From the NCBI RefSeq assembly GCF_005116575.1, contig NZ_SWCN01000021.1, positions 1 to 64,000 on the forward strand: a stretch of DNA of 64,000 nucleotides, in the 5' to 3' direction. This DNA comes from Desulforhopalus sp. IMCC35007. GTDB lineage: Bacteria > Desulfobacterota > Desulfobulbia > Desulfobulbales > Desulfocapsaceae. Of this stretch, positions 7,598 to 17,575 are shown piece by piece; positions within the stretch are counted from its first letter, which is position 1; each line of letters starts with the position of its first letter. A program made the translations under genes and the position numbers. The notes beneath the pieces were generated by a model, which worked only from the letters and a program-made list of their open reading frames with translations, was not told the origin of the DNA and made no database searches.

Positions 7598-8374
7598 ATG
7601 CAAAAGCTTACCCCCGAAGGAATGAACCTCGTCAATGATCTTTCTCATCGCTACCGCCTGAGTAACGATGCAGTTATTCATATGCTCATAGCTGTAAATA
7701 ATGGCGGGGGCGGCATGGCACAATTTAATTGTCCAGAGTTGGGCGGGTCCGGGCAATGGATGCGTGGGGGCATGACCATGGTCGGTGACATGTTTAATCA
7801 TGGCCTGAAGATGACCGTGGATAACCTTTGCTCGGAACTTTCCAGAGCACTGGCCACCCTGCAGATCTTTCCCGTCATACCGGCGGGTACTCCGGGCAGC
7901 AATCAGTGGTGGCCGGCTGAGTGCGGTACCCCGTTTAGCAGTGGCGGCCAGAATAATATCCGCTACGCTGTTTTCCCTGGAAAGCTGGCGGTGGAACAGA
8001 ACGGACAAGTGACTGTCTACGATACCCTTAACCACAATATTGGCGGCGTCAGTCAGCAACAGGGAGGCAATACCTCTCTCACCTTTACCAGTCAGTTCGG
8101 CACGGTGTCCGTTAATCAGCTACCCATTATTTCTGGTCCTGGTGCAGGGACACCGCCTCCGCAAACAAACTTTGTTGAACCTGCGGTAAGCGAGCCGGTT
8201 GGCAACACAGCGTCTCGTACTGAGAACAATCAAATTTCCAGCAATATACCATCCCAGAAATCAACCAATGAAATAATTAGTCTTATTGGCGAGCTGGCGA
8301 AATTGCGCGATGCAGGCGCTATCACCGAACAGGATTTTAATTCGAAGAAGGCAGAGTTACTTGCCCGTATTTGA
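7598..8374 (+). CDS. SHOCT domain-containing protein
   Basis: A 258-residue protein with a C-terminal SHOCT domain (short C-terminal domain): residues ~225-258 read EIISLIGELAKLRDAGAITE-QDFNSKKAELL. The rest is a soluble globular region with a Gly-rich patch (NNGGGGMAQF) and a Ser/Gly/Gln-rich middle, then a low-complexity linker before SHOCT. No signal peptide. The start ATG has AGGAC upstream. SHOCT domains are thought to mediate oligomerisation or recruitment; the function of the main part is unknown. It is followed at 37 bp by another small gene, possibly co-transcribed. Confidence 0.75.
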   Translation: MQKLTPEGMNLVNDLSHRYRLSNDAVIHMLIAVNNGGGGMAQFNCPELGGSGQWMRGGMTMVGDMFNHGLKMTVDNLCSELSRALATLQIFPVIPAGTPGSNQWWPAECGTPFSSGGQNNIRYAVFPGKLAVEQNGQVTVYDTLNHNIGGVSQQQGGNTSLTFTSQFGTVSVNQLPIISGPGAGTPPPQTNFVEPAVSEPVGNTASRTENNQISSNIPSQKSTNEIISLIGELAKLRDAGAITEQDFNSKKAELLARI

Positions 8375-8411
8375 GCACCCCTCCAGAGGGAGAACTATCT
8401 TTGAGGTTTGT

Positions 8412-8708
8412 ATGGAGTCGTATTATTTTATTTTTGAAGTAGAGCCGCAGCGTGAAAACCCAGTAATTTCTCACGTTTCCAGGGCAGTGGCTCATCTATG
8501 GGTGGTGTCAGCCGATATTGATGAAGCAAGAAATAGGGCACTGGAGTTCCTGAACGCCGAGCGTTGGGAGTCTCCAGTGGAAAAGGACGGTTACCTGCTC
8601 ACTCCGGAACGGATAGAAGGGCTGGGAGTTGAAGAATTAGCCGAATATCAGGCCGCTCAATCCGGAGGAATTCAGGCAAAATTTTATTACTGGCATAGAT
8701 CTGAGTGA
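8412..8708 (+). CDS. Hypothetical small protein
   Basis: A 98-residue soluble protein starting MESYYFIFEVEPQREN and ending FYYWHRSE. It has alternating strand-like N-terminal sequence and an acidic central helix (DIDEARNRALEFLNAERW). No family is recognised. GAGG at 8403-8406 precedes the ATG with suitable spacing. The same frame is open further upstream (from 8286), but that part overlaps the SHOCT gene and is a shadow. Spacing suggests co-transcription with the SHOCT gene. Confidence 0.6.
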   Translation: MESYYFIFEVEPQRENPVISHVSRAVAHLWVVSADIDEARNRALEFLNAERWESPVEKDGYLLTPERIEGLGVEELAEYQAAQSGGIQAKFYYWHRSE

Positions 8709-8834
8709 TCAAGCGTTGCCGGAATACCGTAGTTTTTATTCTTTACAGGCAGTCCTGCCAGTAACTGCGCGTCTATGTACAATTCGCGCTCCTTCCTCTT
8801 GCAGCGGAGGGGGGCGCGTACATTATGTTGCTGA

Positions 8835-10508
8835 CTATTCCGTGCTTATGATGATTTCTATGAGGTTCGGTTTCCCGGTGGCAATAGCGCAGCGCACTTT
8901 TTCCCGAATCTCATTTGCTTTTGTGATCTTCTGACCGGGCATCCCCATGGATTGGGCCAATGCTATGAAATCTATGGGCGGATTATTGAGGTCCATGGCA
9001 ATGAATTTTCCGGTCTGCGCTGAGGTGTAATGGGCCTGAGAGCGCATAAAATTTTTCAAAATATTGTACTCAAGATTATTAATTACAATAAAGGTCACGG
9101 GAAGCTTTTCATACACTGCTGTCCATAAAGCCTGGGGCGAATACATCGCGGCACCGTCTCCGACAAGGGAGACCACAGGTTTTCTGCCAATTCCAAGTGA
9201 AAACCCAACGGCAGCCGGCATGCCCCAGCCGAGTGCCCCACCACGCAAAAATGAATATTGACGGGTTGAGTTGTTTTTCAGAAATTGGCGAAGATAGCTT
9301 GCTGTGGCTATGGCTTCATCGACAATGGGGGTGTCAGGACCAATACCTTCGGTGAGAGCCCGCGCCGCCACTATTGGATGAATGACCTCGTTGCTCTGGA
9401 GTGCATCGGTTTTTCTGTGCAGTTCTTCTTTTCGCTGTATAAACGTTTTTTCTGCAGTTTTCCTTGTTGCCTCGTAGGCGTCTGCCCTGTCTGCCACTTT
9501 TTCTTGCAATAATTTGTTTAATTCTTTCAGAGAGAATTGAATATCACCTACCACGGAGAGTGTGGACGAGTAGGTTCTGCCCAGGTCACTCCCATCAACA
9601 GAGAGTTGAAACAGTTCACAACCGTCGGGAAGGGCTGAGGCCTCAGAGTAGAGGATGGTGATAAACGATTTGCCGCCAAGGGCAAAGATACAATCAAATC
9701 CTTTCATTTGTTCGGCGATGGCTGAAGCCTTGGTTGGTAGATTGCCCTGCCAGAGATAATGACTGGTTGGATAGGGAATATGGGCAGGCCAGGATGAGCC
9801 AAATACCGGTGCGGCAAGTATTTCAGCCAGTTCAACAACCTCTTTATGGGCATCATTAAATGAAATTTCATCACCGGCTATGATGGCTATTTTCCCGGGA
9901 TCTCTGCGGCTCAGTTCCTCTGCGAGTTTGGGAAGTGAACCGGCTACAGGGCGCCGATCCACGTGGGAAATATCTGGTATTTCAACGTCACTTTTCGCTT
10001 CCATCACATCCATTGGCAGGGATAGAAATACCGGTCTGGATGGGGGCGCCAGGCTATCTTGAAAGGCCCGGCGGATCAGAACCGGAATCTGATCCGGAGT
10101 ATTGATTTCCCTTGCCCATTTTACTGCGGGGGCGGCAATGGAGACGAGATCTCCCTGCAAAAGAGGATCGGTTATGGCGTGCCGGGAATCCTGTTGTCCT
10201 GCGGTAACAACGAGGGGTGTTCCAGAGGTAAAGGCGTTAAGCAGGTTACCCAGGCCATGTCCCAGTCCGCCGGCAGTATGTAAATTAACAAATCCGGGTT
10301 TCCCTGATGCTTTGGCGTAGCCATCGGCCATCGCCACAACGCTCGCCTCCTGCAGGGCCCATATGTATTTGATGTTTGGGTTATCGATGAGAGCGTCTAT
10401 GAGAGGGAGTTCGGTTGTGCCAGGGTTTCCGAAAATATACTCCACACCTTCAGTTTCAAGAGCTTCAAGTAGAATTTTGGCACCGTTACGTTTGATAGGT
10501 GATTTCAT
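8835..10508 (-). CDS. Benzoylformate decarboxylase-like TPP enzyme
   Basis: A thiamine-diphosphate dependent 2-keto acid decarboxylase/acetolactate-synthase-superfamily protein of 557 residues. The N-terminal pyrimidine-binding domain has YIFGNPGTTELPL (benzoylformate decarboxylase subfamily pattern) and the conserved Glu used for TPP activation. The middle domain follows, and the C-terminal PP domain has the GDGAAMYSPQALW ... NN motif for Mg-TPP. The ATG at 10508 is preceded by AGGAG, better than a TTG at 10514. It stands alone with no aromatic-acid pathway neighbours. The assigned substrate is therefore only a family inference; oxalyl-CoA decarboxylase and acetolactate synthase are less likely from the N-terminal motif. 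Confidence 0.8.
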   Translation of the reverse strand: MKSPIKRNGAKILLEALETEGVEYIFGNPGTTELPLIDALIDNPNIKYIWALQEASVVAMADGYAKASGKPGFVNLHTAGGLGHGLGNLLNAFTSGTPLVVTAGQQDSRHAITDPLLQGDLVSIAAPAVKWAREINTPDQIPVLIRRAFQDSLAPPSRPVFLSLPMDVMEAKSDVEIPDISHVDRRPVAGSLPKLAEELSRRDPGKIAIIAGDEISFNDAHKEVVELAEILAAPVFGSSWPAHIPYPTSHYLWQGNLPTKASAIAEQMKGFDCIFALGGKSFITILYSEASALPDGCELFQLSVDGSDLGRTYSSTLSVVGDIQFSLKELNKLLQEKVADRADAYEATRKTAEKTFIQRKEELHRKTDALQSNEVIHPIVAARALTEGIGPDTPIVDEAIATASYLRQFLKNNSTRQYSFLRGGALGWGMPAAVGFSLGIGRKPVVSLVGDGAAMYSPQALWTAVYEKLPVTFIVINNLEYNILKNFMRSQAHYTSAQTGKFIAMDLNNPPIDFIALAQSMGMPGQKITKANEIREKVRCAIATGKPNLIEIIISTE

Positions 10509-10877
10509 AAGCAAACTCCTCTTAATGATGGCAGGTAAAAATGTCCTGGAACGTTCATATTCTATTCTCAGGCTGAGTGAAATACATAATTATTCAAGTA
10601 CCCTAAGCCAATGGATGCTGGAGTCAAGAAATAAGTCAATACCTCTAGCAATCAACTGCTTCAATTTTTCCAGAGGTTTTAAGACATTCTAGCGAATCCG
10701 CAGTAGTATATCAGGACGTTACATTCACGCTTGAAATTGAGACTCCTGAGACACTGCGTAATGCTCGAATCTAAAAAAGAGATTAATATTGCTGATACGC
10801 TTCTCATTATTGTGAAGAAAAGATGGAAATGGCATATTATATGAGGTTTTAAGTGAATTACAGTGGAGAAGAGAAGA
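10509..10877. other. Intergenic region between divergent genes
   Basis: About 370 bases, AT-rich in its second half, between the divergently transcribed decarboxylase and HNH nuclease genes. It should hold both promoters, but I could not identify convincing -35/-10 pairs, repeats or RNA structures. Confidence 0.4.
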
Positions 10878-11204
10878 ATGAAAAAAGTTGAATACCGAGA
10901 GCAAGCTTTGAAGATCCTTCCATGGGTCTGTGCAAATTGTGGTCGTGATTTTACAGGTAAAAAGTTGAAGGAGTTAACGGTTCACCACAAAGACCATAAT
11001 TATAAAAACAACCCGCCCGACGGCAGTAATTGGGAGCTATTATGTATCTATTGTCATGATAACGAGCATTCGCGCTTGCTCGACGCTGAGTGGTTGCCTA
11101 CTGAAAATCAAGACAATGAGAAGGGGGCAAGAACCACACACTCACCATTCGCTGATCTGAAGAACCTGTTGCGTAAATCTGGCAAGAGTGAAGGAAAGGA
11201 GTAA
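10878..11204 (+). CDS. yajD: HNH endonuclease, YajD family
   Basis: A 108-residue HNH nuclease. The zinc-binding pair CANCGRDF (residues ~18-25) and CIYCHDNEH (~56-64) flank the HNH core TVHHKDHNYKNNP, with N at SNWELLC. This matches the small YajD subgroup, which lacks additional domains. Its biological role is unclear (nucleic-acid processing). The ATG at 10878 follows GGAGAAGAGAAG; an upstream GTG at 10863 is less likely. It is a single gene, with no toxin/antitoxin or phage neighbour. Confidence 0.85.
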   Translation: MKKVEYREQALKILPWVCANCGRDFTGKKLKELTVHHKDHNYKNNPPDGSNWELLCIYCHDNEHSRLLDAEWLPTENQDNEKGARTTHSPFADLKNLLRKSGKSEGKE

Positions 11205-11367
11205 GAAAAGAAGAGGCAACTCCCTGCCTTGAGACTGTCCGTGAGGCGTTTATTCAAAGTGTAATTGCACGGCTTGAATGTGGCGTTTGTTGAGCATCGC
11301 ATCAATGAATCGTTGAAGGCCAGAGGCTCATTTGGGTTCAGCAGGGCCTGGTTCTAAAATCTAAGAA

Positions 11368-12078
11368 TTAACCCCGTGACTTACGATTCCAGCGGCCAAG
11401 TTGTTGCATCTGCATGCGAATCCAGCTTATTCTCGACTGCAGGTAGCTACTTGGTTTGATTGGATTGTAATTTAAAGGACTGGGGAGAATCGCCGCTAAC
11501 GCCGCCGATTGAGATCTGCTGAGATTGTTGGCTCCGGTGTGGAACCAGTGACGTGAGGCCGCTTCAGCGCCGTAGATGCCGTCACCCATCTCAATGCTGT
11601 TGAGATATACTTCAAGAATCCGCTCTTTACTCCAGAACAGTTCGATTAAAACAGTGAACCAGCTCTCCAGACCCTTGCGAATCCAGTTTCTTCCCGGCCA
11701 GAGAAAAACATTTTTTGCCGTTTGTTGAGAGATTGTACTTGCACCTCGCAGACGTTTTTTCTTCTGGTTTGAATCGGCTACGGCCTGCTTTATGGCGTCG
11801 AAATCAAACCCGAAATGGGAAGAAAACTTCTGATCTTCACTGCAAACCACCGCAAGCTGAAGGTTGGTAGAGATTTTCTCAATCGGTACCCATTTGTGCT
11901 CCATACGGACGGTGTTGCCTTTTGATACCTGCTGGCCGGCTCTTATCAGCATAAGGGGCGTAAAAGGTACCGGGAGCCAGCGAAACAGGAGCACTCCCAT
12001 GCAGGACGCGGCAATAAACCAGAGAAGCGGCTTGAAGATAAATCGATAGAAAAATGTACTGCGCCGGCGTGTCCTCAT
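11368..12078 (-). CDS. mtgA: Monofunctional peptidoglycan transglycosylase
   Basis: Biosynthetic glycosyltransferase (GT51) polymerising lipid II in the periplasm, 236 residues. An N-terminal membrane anchor (residues ~11-33) precedes the GT51 domain. Family motifs are all present: EDQKFSSHFGFDF (catalytic Glu), GASTISQQTAKN, and KERILEVYLNSIEMG-GIYGAEAAS. It lacks a transpeptidase domain, so it is the monofunctional form. Length is typical for MtgA. The Arg-rich N-terminus (MRTRRRS) fits a cytoplasmic anchor end. Single gene, tail-to-tail with the HNH gene. Confidence 0.93.
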   Translation of the reverse strand: MRTRRRSTFFYRFIFKPLLWFIAASCMGVLLFRWLPVPFTPLMLIRAGQQVSKGNTVRMEHKWVPIEKISTNLQLAVVCSEDQKFSSHFGFDFDAIKQAVADSNQKKKRLRGASTISQQTAKNVFLWPGRNWIRKGLESWFTVLIELFWSKERILEVYLNSIEMGDGIYGAEAASRHWFHTGANNLSRSQSAALAAILPSPLNYNPIKPSSYLQSRISWIRMQMQQLGRWNRKSRG

Positions 12079-12233
12079 TGATACAATTCAAAAGCTCCAG
12101 ACATTGTCAAACACCTCAATTCAGTAAAAATAATACTACTCCAAACCACCTGTGCCATCTTTGTTAAATGCCAATACAGGCTAACATAACCGGTTTCTTC
12201 TTTCCACCTAATGTACTAATGCGGATGAAAACC

Positions 12234-13448
12234 TCAGTTTCCAGATTTGCTGTCATCATCGAGAATGTCACCTGTGAACTGTGATTCTTTGACGGAGATG
12301 ACTGGCGTACTTTGTACTGGTGGTCGAAAGAGATAGCCTGTTATCATGCCTTTTGTGGTGCCAAAGGCCGCGACTGCCCAGGCTATCAGCAGGCCGGTGT
12401 AAAAGAAGAGGCTGGCCCAGGCAAACAGCGGAAGCCCTGTATGGTGGAAGAGCAAGGCAATTCCAGTGACACAGGTACCAACGGGAAATGTGAAGGCCCA
12501 ATAGGTGAGGGCAAATCGCATTTGTCGACGGTGAGCCCTGATCGTTAAAAGCGTTGCAAGGCAGGTCCAGAGCAGGACAAATCCAAAAACAGGTACACTG
12601 TACAGCACCGCAAAAAGTTTAAAAGCGCCTGCAATATGCGAAGGTAGTGCGCCTGCGGCAACGTTACCAAGGACTCCAGCCGCTGTCATGGATTGGCCCA
12701 AGGGGCCCAGAACAATCCATAGGGTTGGAACCCGGGAAGTACCGGATGTGCCGTGATGGGCCAGTCGGCTCCAGATCATTGAAATGATAATCATGGCGGC
12801 AAAGAAACTGAGGCCGAACATGGAAAAACAGAGGTAAAACATTGTTTCCCGAAGCACGCCTTCAGGGGCGGTAGGTACGAGCATTGCGCCGATTGTCGCC
12901 GAGACCATAGGGGGAACAACAGGCATGAGCCAGCCACCGAATGCTGAGTCTTGCCGCACTTTGAATTTTGTAAACAGGCGATAGGGGATGACAATAGCAG
13001 ATGCAAGACCTGCTATAGTGCCGAAAAACCACAGAAACCAGGCTATTGTATAGGCAAGGTTCTGGCCGATTATTGTCTCTCCCAGTAAGAACGCCCCTCC
13101 GGCAATGGTCAGCATTGCCATGGGGGGCGCCCCATAAAATTGTGCCATCATCGGATCGCTGAAATGCCTGGCCCATGCCCCGCGCCCCTGTAAAAAGAAG
13201 ATAAAGGTAGCAACCATAAGGCCGGTGAGCATGAGGGACGCAAGGCACCAGATGAGAAGCGCAAAGAAGTGGAGCCTGTCTGAAAATAGCGGCAATGTAG
13301 CCGATGCATTGGCTATAATTCCTGTGCCCATAACTGAGGCAAACCAGTTAGGGCCTAATTCAAAGTCATTTGTTGCCCCGGTAACAGTGTAAAAAAATCG
13401 TTTCCACCAGAGCCCCTTAACGTTCGTGTTTTTTTGTTCGTGGTTCAA
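12234..13448 (-). CDS. TehA/SLAC1-type transporter
   Basis: A 404-residue membrane protein with about ten hydrophobic helices, belonging to the tellurite-resistance/dicarboxylate transporter (TDT, SLAC1/TehA/Mae1) family. The start of the family domain is seen as LGPNWFASVMGTGIIANA at residues ~27-44, and similar Gly/Pro-containing helices follow. Family members are anion channels or exporters (chloride/nitrate, malate, sulfite); a sulfite or C4-dicarboxylate substrate is possible. The start is TTG at 13448, preceded by AGGA; the next in-frame ATG would cut the first helix. Short soluble tail at the C-terminus. Confidence 0.85.
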   Translation of the reverse strand: MNHEQKNTNVKGLWWKRFFYTVTGATNDFELGPNWFASVMGTGIIANASATLPLFSDRLHFFALLIWCLASLMLTGLMVATFIFFLQGRGAWARHFSDPMMAQFYGAPPMAMLTIAGGAFLLGETIIGQNLAYTIAWFLWFFGTIAGLASAIVIPYRLFTKFKVRQDSAFGGWLMPVVPPMVSATIGAMLVPTAPEGVLRETMFYLCFSMFGLSFFAAMIIISMIWSRLAHHGTSGTSRVPTLWIVLGPLGQSMTAAGVLGNVAAGALPSHIAGAFKLFAVLYSVPVFGFVLLWTCLATLLTIRAHRRQMRFALTYWAFTFPVGTCVTGIALLFHHTGLPLFAWASLFFYTGLLIAWAVAAFGTTKGMITGYLFRPPVQSTPVISVKESQFTGDILDDDSKSGN

Positions 13449-13928
13449 TGTTTTTCCTATGCTAATGATTCTGGTTCTATTAATTATTGGGCGACGTCAC
13501 TGTTTGCAGGAGGGGACCACATTTTTTATTCATGTAACTCTCGTGTTCAGTATACAACAGTCGCATCTGCTGTTGACTCGGGAGGAGGGCCATTCTTTGC
13601 ATTACTGAGCTGTTCTGTCTCAATGTCACGTCTTATGAGACGCTGCAAATTTAATACTGAAAAGCTCACTTGTCATCCGAACATCTTTGTCAGTTTGTAC
13701 GTCAGGTCAGGATACGCTGGTGTTGGTCCGAGATAACAGCGAGTGTCGTTGGTAGTGGTGGAAAATATTTTAAAAGCCAAATAGAAAAATAGTTTTATAT
13801 TAATAGACTGATTCTAAAATATACCTCAAAAAGGTTTAAACTGCTCTTATACGGGCAGGAACGGATACGTTTCTTGGGTTAAGCCATCCGTACTATGGGA
13901 TCAACAACGACAAATCGGGGATAGATAG
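13449..13928. other. Intergenic region, no gene recognised
   Basis: About 480 bases between the divergent TehA-like and NnrU genes. Only short frames without ribosome-binding sites are seen. Near the nnrU end an inverted repeat, ACGGAT (about 13861-13866) with ATCCGT (about 13887-13892), could form a leader stem, but I match it to no known riboswitch. Confidence 0.35.
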
Positions 13929-14498
13929 ATGATTATATTCTTGCTGGGACTTTTTCTCTTTTTGGGAATTCACTGCATTTCTATTGTCAATGATTCATGG
14001 AGAAATCGCATCGTGGAAAAAGTTGGAGGGCTGCCCTGGAAGGGAGTATATGCACTCGTGTCAATTTGTGGTTTTGCACTACTTGTTCGGGGATATGCAG
14101 TTGTTCGCTATGAGAGCGCATTACTCTATTCACCCCCTCAGTGGCTGCAATATTTTTCGATGCTGCTCTTTCTTCCCGTTTTTTCCCTTCTGATTGCAGC
14201 CTATTTCCCGGGGCGCATTAAAACGGCAACCAAACATCCCATGCTGCTTGCGACCATCCTCTGGGCAGGGGCGCATCTGTTGTCCAATGGGTCACAGGTG
14301 AATGTTATTTTATTTGGTTCGTTTCTGGCCTGGGCTGTTGTAGATCTTGTATCAATAGGGCGTCGCCAGGCTCGTCCCGTTCCAGGCGCGCCATATTCAC
14401 ATTTCAACGATATTATTGCATGTGTTTTCGGTCTTGGCCTTTATGTGATGTTTGTTTTTTGGCTCCATGAAATCTTCTTTGGTGTTGCTCTATTGTAA
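13929..14498 (+). CDS. NnrU family membrane protein
   Basis: A 189-residue integral membrane protein of the NnrU family, first linked to nitrite/nitric-oxide metabolism in denitrifiers; some relatives (Z-ISO) are heme-binding isomerases. Five to six hydrophobic helices are visible. Typical features are the N-terminal GLFLFLGIHC, the loop HPMLLATILWAGAHLLSNG (the conserved H in KHPM and AHLL are candidate heme ligands) and DLVSIGRR. GGGGATAGATAG precedes the ATG. No denitrification genes are adjacent, so its role here is unclear. Confidence 0.88.
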   Translation: MIIFLLGLFLFLGIHCISIVNDSWRNRIVEKVGGLPWKGVYALVSICGFALLVRGYAVVRYESALLYSPPQWLQYFSMLLFLPVFSLLIAAYFPGRIKTATKHPMLLATILWAGAHLLSNGSQVNVILFGSFLAWAVVDLVSIGRRQARPVPGAPYSHFNDIIACVFGLGLYVMFVFWLHEIFFGVALL

Positions 14499-14664
14499 AC
14501 AAAAAGATGGGGCTCTCTCCAATGAGGTATCGTCAGCTCGAATGATTTTGATATTTTCAGAAGACCAGAGGGGAGACTGCTTTTGTACGGCTCCCTGAGA
14601 ACACATCCATCAGCTGGTAAGAGGAAGTGCAGATATTTTCAAACAGGAAAAGCAGAGGCAAGTT

Positions 14665-15270
14665 ATGAAGAACAAGATCTTTACTTTAGTACCGGATACC
14701 CCAGACCCCTCAGTACAGTATCTCTTTTATCTTCATGGGCTGATCGTTGAGGTGGCTGGCATCCGGCCCAAGAGTGAAGAACACGGATATTATGAGTACC
14801 AGCTTATCCTGGAAGAACTGGCGAAAGAAGGTTTCGTCGTGATAAGTGAGGCTCGGGAAAAAGGCACCGAGGTGAAGGGCTATGCCGAAAATATTGTCTC
14901 CCAGATCAAAAAACTCATGGCAAACAAGGTTCCGCCGGAAAATATCATTGTCGTGGGAGCTTCAAAAGGTGGGATTATCGCTGCCTATATCTCCTCCATG
15001 CTGAGGGAACAGAAAATACAGTACGTCTTTCTGGCCGGGTTGTTTGAAAAATGTCTGGTCGATAACAATCTACAACTCTATGGGAATGTTCTTTCCATTC
15101 ATGACAGTTCCGATACACTGTCAATTACCCCGGATTTATATTTTCAGCGCTCTGCCGGGCTTGGGAAATTTAACAAGATTGTCCTCAATCTTAACCTCGG
15201 CCATGGCTTGATCTATCAACCCTACCGGGAATGGATTGACCCAATTGTAGAGTGGTGCGTTAAAAAGTAG
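14665..15270 (+). CDS. Alpha/beta hydrolase-fold protein
   Basis: A 201-residue protein of the alpha/beta hydrolase superfamily. The oxyanion-loop segment FYLHGLIVE lies at residues ~17-26 and the nucleophile elbow is GASKGG (Ser at ~109). An acid candidate is in HDSSDTL (~152) and the catalytic His in NLGHGL (~187). No signal peptide, so likely cytoplasmic. It has no lid insertion and is small, similar to esterase-like members. Substrate unknown. GAGGCAAGTT precedes the ATG. Confidence 0.75.
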   Translation: MKNKIFTLVPDTPDPSVQYLFYLHGLIVEVAGIRPKSEEHGYYEYQLILEELAKEGFVVISEAREKGTEVKGYAENIVSQIKKLMANKVPPENIIVVGASKGGIIAAYISSMLREQKIQYVFLAGLFEKCLVDNNLQLYGNVLSIHDSSDTLSITPDLYFQRSAGLGKFNKIVLNLNLGHGLIYQPYREWIDPIVEWCVKK

Positions 15271-15457
15271 ATTGCTCAGCCCCCTGCGGGCACGGTAACA
15301 ATCCAGTGTCGGTATGGTTAAGGGGAGTACTTCTCTTGGGTTGAGACAGACAGAAGGTGCCACAGGCACGTCCTCCTTGCATGGAAGACCGGGCAGGGTG
15401 GACAGTACCTGGATTATCTACCGATTTTGAAAGGCTGGAAAAGCTCAGTTAATGGTT

Positions 15458-15763
15458 TTACCTTTGTAAGCTTCTCAACTGTTCCTCGAGTTGGGTGATT
15501 CTCTCAAGGAGATCCATAACAAGACCACAGCCGGCGAGGTTAAGCCCAAGGTCGTTTTTGAGTCGTTCAATTTTGCAAACCCGGGCAACAATGCTGTCTT
15601 CAAACAACGGCTCAGGTTGCTCCACATCCGGGTCGATCAGACCAAGAACGATATACCTGCGCAGTTTCTCAGGATGAAGACCGACAAGCCGGGCAAGTTC
15701 GTTAAGGGTTATGAGTCTGTCTTCGATGTGTTGCCCATAAATGACCAAATCATATCTTTTCAT
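15458..15763 (-). CDS. cbpM: Chaperone modulator CbpM
   Basis: A 101-residue MerR-like winged-helix protein that binds the J-domain of CbpA and inhibits its co-chaperone activity. It has [21 protein letters not shown] (helix-turn-helix of the CbpM family) and a C-terminal coiled coil ([17 protein letters not shown]). The start ATG at 15763 overlaps the end of cbpA by 14 bases, so expression is coupled. A longer frame extends upstream to 15901 but lies inside cbpA. Gene order cbpA-cbpM is as in other proteobacteria. Confidence 0.88.
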   Translation of the reverse strand: MKRYDLVIYGQHIEDRLITLNELARLVGLHPEKLRRYIVLGLIDPDVEQPEPLFEDSIVARVCKIERLKNDLGLNLAGCGLVMDLLERITQLEEQLRSLQR

Positions 15764-16766
15764 GATATTTTGCCCTTTGTCTACTTTCCTCGCGTGGGTT
15801 GTAGCTTGAAGTCTTCTGAAGCTCTTTAAAGAGACGTTTTTCTTCATCACTGAGTGAAGCTGGAACCCGAATTTCAACTTCAATAATAATGTCTCCGGCA
15901 CCTGATTTCTTCTTTGGTATGCCTTTTCCCCGCAGGCGAAATTTTCTGCCGTTCTGAGTTCCGGGGGGGATGGTAAGGCTTATTGAACCATCAACAGTGC
16001 TTACTGGAATTTTTGCACCAAGCGCGGCTTCCCATGGGGAGATTGACACGGATGTGTATAAATCATGTTCAACGATATGAAATCTGGGGTCAGGTGCGAT
16101 GAGGATTCTAAGCAGGAGATCGCCTGCCGCACCTCTGCCAATACCTTTGCCGCCCTGCCCGGCCAGCCTGATGACTGAGCCACTTGTTACTCCCCGTGGT
16201 ATTTTTACCTGCAGGGTTTTCTCTTTTGCTTCCAGCTGGCCGTCTGCGCCTGCCTCAAAAATCTGAAAGGTAATGGTTCTTGTCGCCCCATGGAAAACCT
16301 CGGCAAGACCAACCTGTATCTCAGCTTCCCGGGACTCTCCCGGTACGTCAAAATGCCTGCTCTGTTTTGGCCCTGCGGACTGTTGAGAGAAACCACCCCC
16401 AAATAAATTGTTGAAAAAGTCACTGAAATCCTCCGCGTTGCCAAAACTTTCTCCGCCGCCATATCGAAATGACTGAGAATGGGGGCCCCCGGTCCGGCCC
16501 CGGTCCTTCCTTGCGTTCCAATGGGGTGGTGGCTGTTGTCCGCCTCTCTCCCAGTCTTTACCGTACAGGTCGTAGAGTTTTCGTTTTTCCGGGTCTTTCA
16601 ATACCTCCTGGGCTTCATTGATCTCTTTAAACCTTACCTCTGCGTCGGGAGCTTTGCTCACATCTGGGTGATGTTTACGGGCCAGTTTTTTATAGGCACG
16701 TTGAATATCATCTTTGGACGCATCTTTTGCAACACCGAGTATCTTGTAATAATCTTTAAATTCCAT
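15750..16766 (-). CDS. cbpA: DnaJ-family co-chaperone CbpA
   Basis: A class II J-domain protein of 338 residues that stimulates DnaK ATPase activity. The J-domain spans residues ~4-70 and carries the HPD motif ([10 protein letters not shown]). A Gly/Phe-rich region follows (residues ~85-130, [13 protein letters not shown]), then two substrate-binding beta domains ending in the conserved [17 protein letters not shown]. There is no zinc-finger (CxxCxGxG) region, which separates CbpA from DnaJ. It overlaps cbpM, whose product modulates it. Confidence 0.93.
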   Translation of the reverse strand: MEFKDYYKILGVAKDASKDDIQRAYKKLARKHHPDVSKAPDAEVRFKEINEAQEVLKDPEKRKLYDLYGKDWERGGQQPPPHWNARKDRGRTGGPHSQSFRYGGGESFGNAEDFSDFFNNLFGGGFSQQSAGPKQSRHFDVPGESREAEIQVGLAEVFHGATRTITFQIFEAGADGQLEAKEKTLQVKIPRGVTSGSVIRLAGQGGKGIGRGAAGDLLLRILIAPDPRFHIVEHDLYTSVSISPWEAALGAKIPVSTVDGSISLTIPPGTQNGRKFRLRGKGIPKKKSGAGDIIIEVEIRVPASLSDEEKRLFKELQKTSSYNPREESRQRAKYHEKI

Positions 16767-16810
16767 GTGCGTATTGTCTCATTTCAAGTCTCTTGTTTGC
16801 GGGGATCCGA

Positions 16811-17092
16811 TCAGTTATCGTCGTTTTCTTTTTGTAACCTTTTGGCAATGCGTTGATATGTCTGCTGTAACTCTTCTCCTATTATTTTGGTGGAAGATAT
16901 CAGTTCGCTAGTGGTTTTTGCCAGATTGTCGTTCACATCAGCTACTTTCATCTTTAAATGCTGCCACTTTTTTTCAGCTTCTTCAAACTCTTGCTTACCT
17001 TCCATTGAGGCAAGGTGCAGTTTGAGCTTTAGTTCATCCCGCTCGGTTTTGAGCTTGTCCAGCATCCTGGTAAATTCATCTTTCATTTCCAT
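16811..17092 (-). CDS. Coiled-coil hypothetical protein
   Basis: A 93-residue protein that is almost wholly helical and charged, with heptad-like spacing of Leu/Met/Ile (LDKLKTERDELKLKLHL, then EEAEKKWQHLKMKV). It resembles small stress-associated coiled-coil proteins, sometimes labelled sll1863-type, but I cannot prove the family. The start has an excellent ribosome-binding site (CGAGGTGATTT before ATG). It lies 45 bp upstream of cbpA on the same strand and is probably the first gene of a stress operon with cbpA-cbpM. Confidence 0.65.
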   Translation of the reverse strand: MEMKDEFTRMLDKLKTERDELKLKLHLASMEGKQEFEEAEKKWQHLKMKVADVNDNLAKTTSELISSTKIIGEELQQTYQRIAKRLQKENDDN

Positions 17093-17575
17093 AAATCACC
17101 TCGTTGGATGACGATTGACCAACTGGCGACATGACTGTTGGGTTCGTCATGTACGATGTCGCCTTTGTCATAATATGTATACTAAATAGTAAGTTGTTAT
17201 AAATGCTTGTCCAGATATTCCGGGGGGCATTAATAACAAATTAATGGAACGAAGGAGGTAATGTCTTGAGGAGATCGGATAAGGTGATCACAGTACATTT
17301 GTTTTAGCTCGAGAGATTGTAACCAAAGACAAATGGTACTGAAACGAAAGAATACCAATAGAAAGGGCGGTTTTTGCCGCAGAGGGATCCTGTAGAGGAG
17401 ATTTTTTAAAAAGGCAGATAAAGGGGGGTGGATAGTTGTACATTCAGAGGAATACAGAAGATAAAAAACTTTTATAATTCAGATTTGTACGTTATGAAAA
17501 TGGATGAGTGCTGTTTTAGAGCGGCATAATCAATAGTACTGATTTAGATTGACAGCTACCTGAAAGAGGCAAAAA
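17093..17575. other. Intergenic region between divergent genes
   Basis: About 480 AT-rich bases between the coiled-coil gene (minus) and the UPF0316 gene (plus). It contains purine-rich ribosome-binding-like patches (for example GAAGGAGGTAATG near 17255), but no frame of useful length follows them. No RNA gene or repeat is recognised; it presumably holds both promoters. Confidence 0.35.
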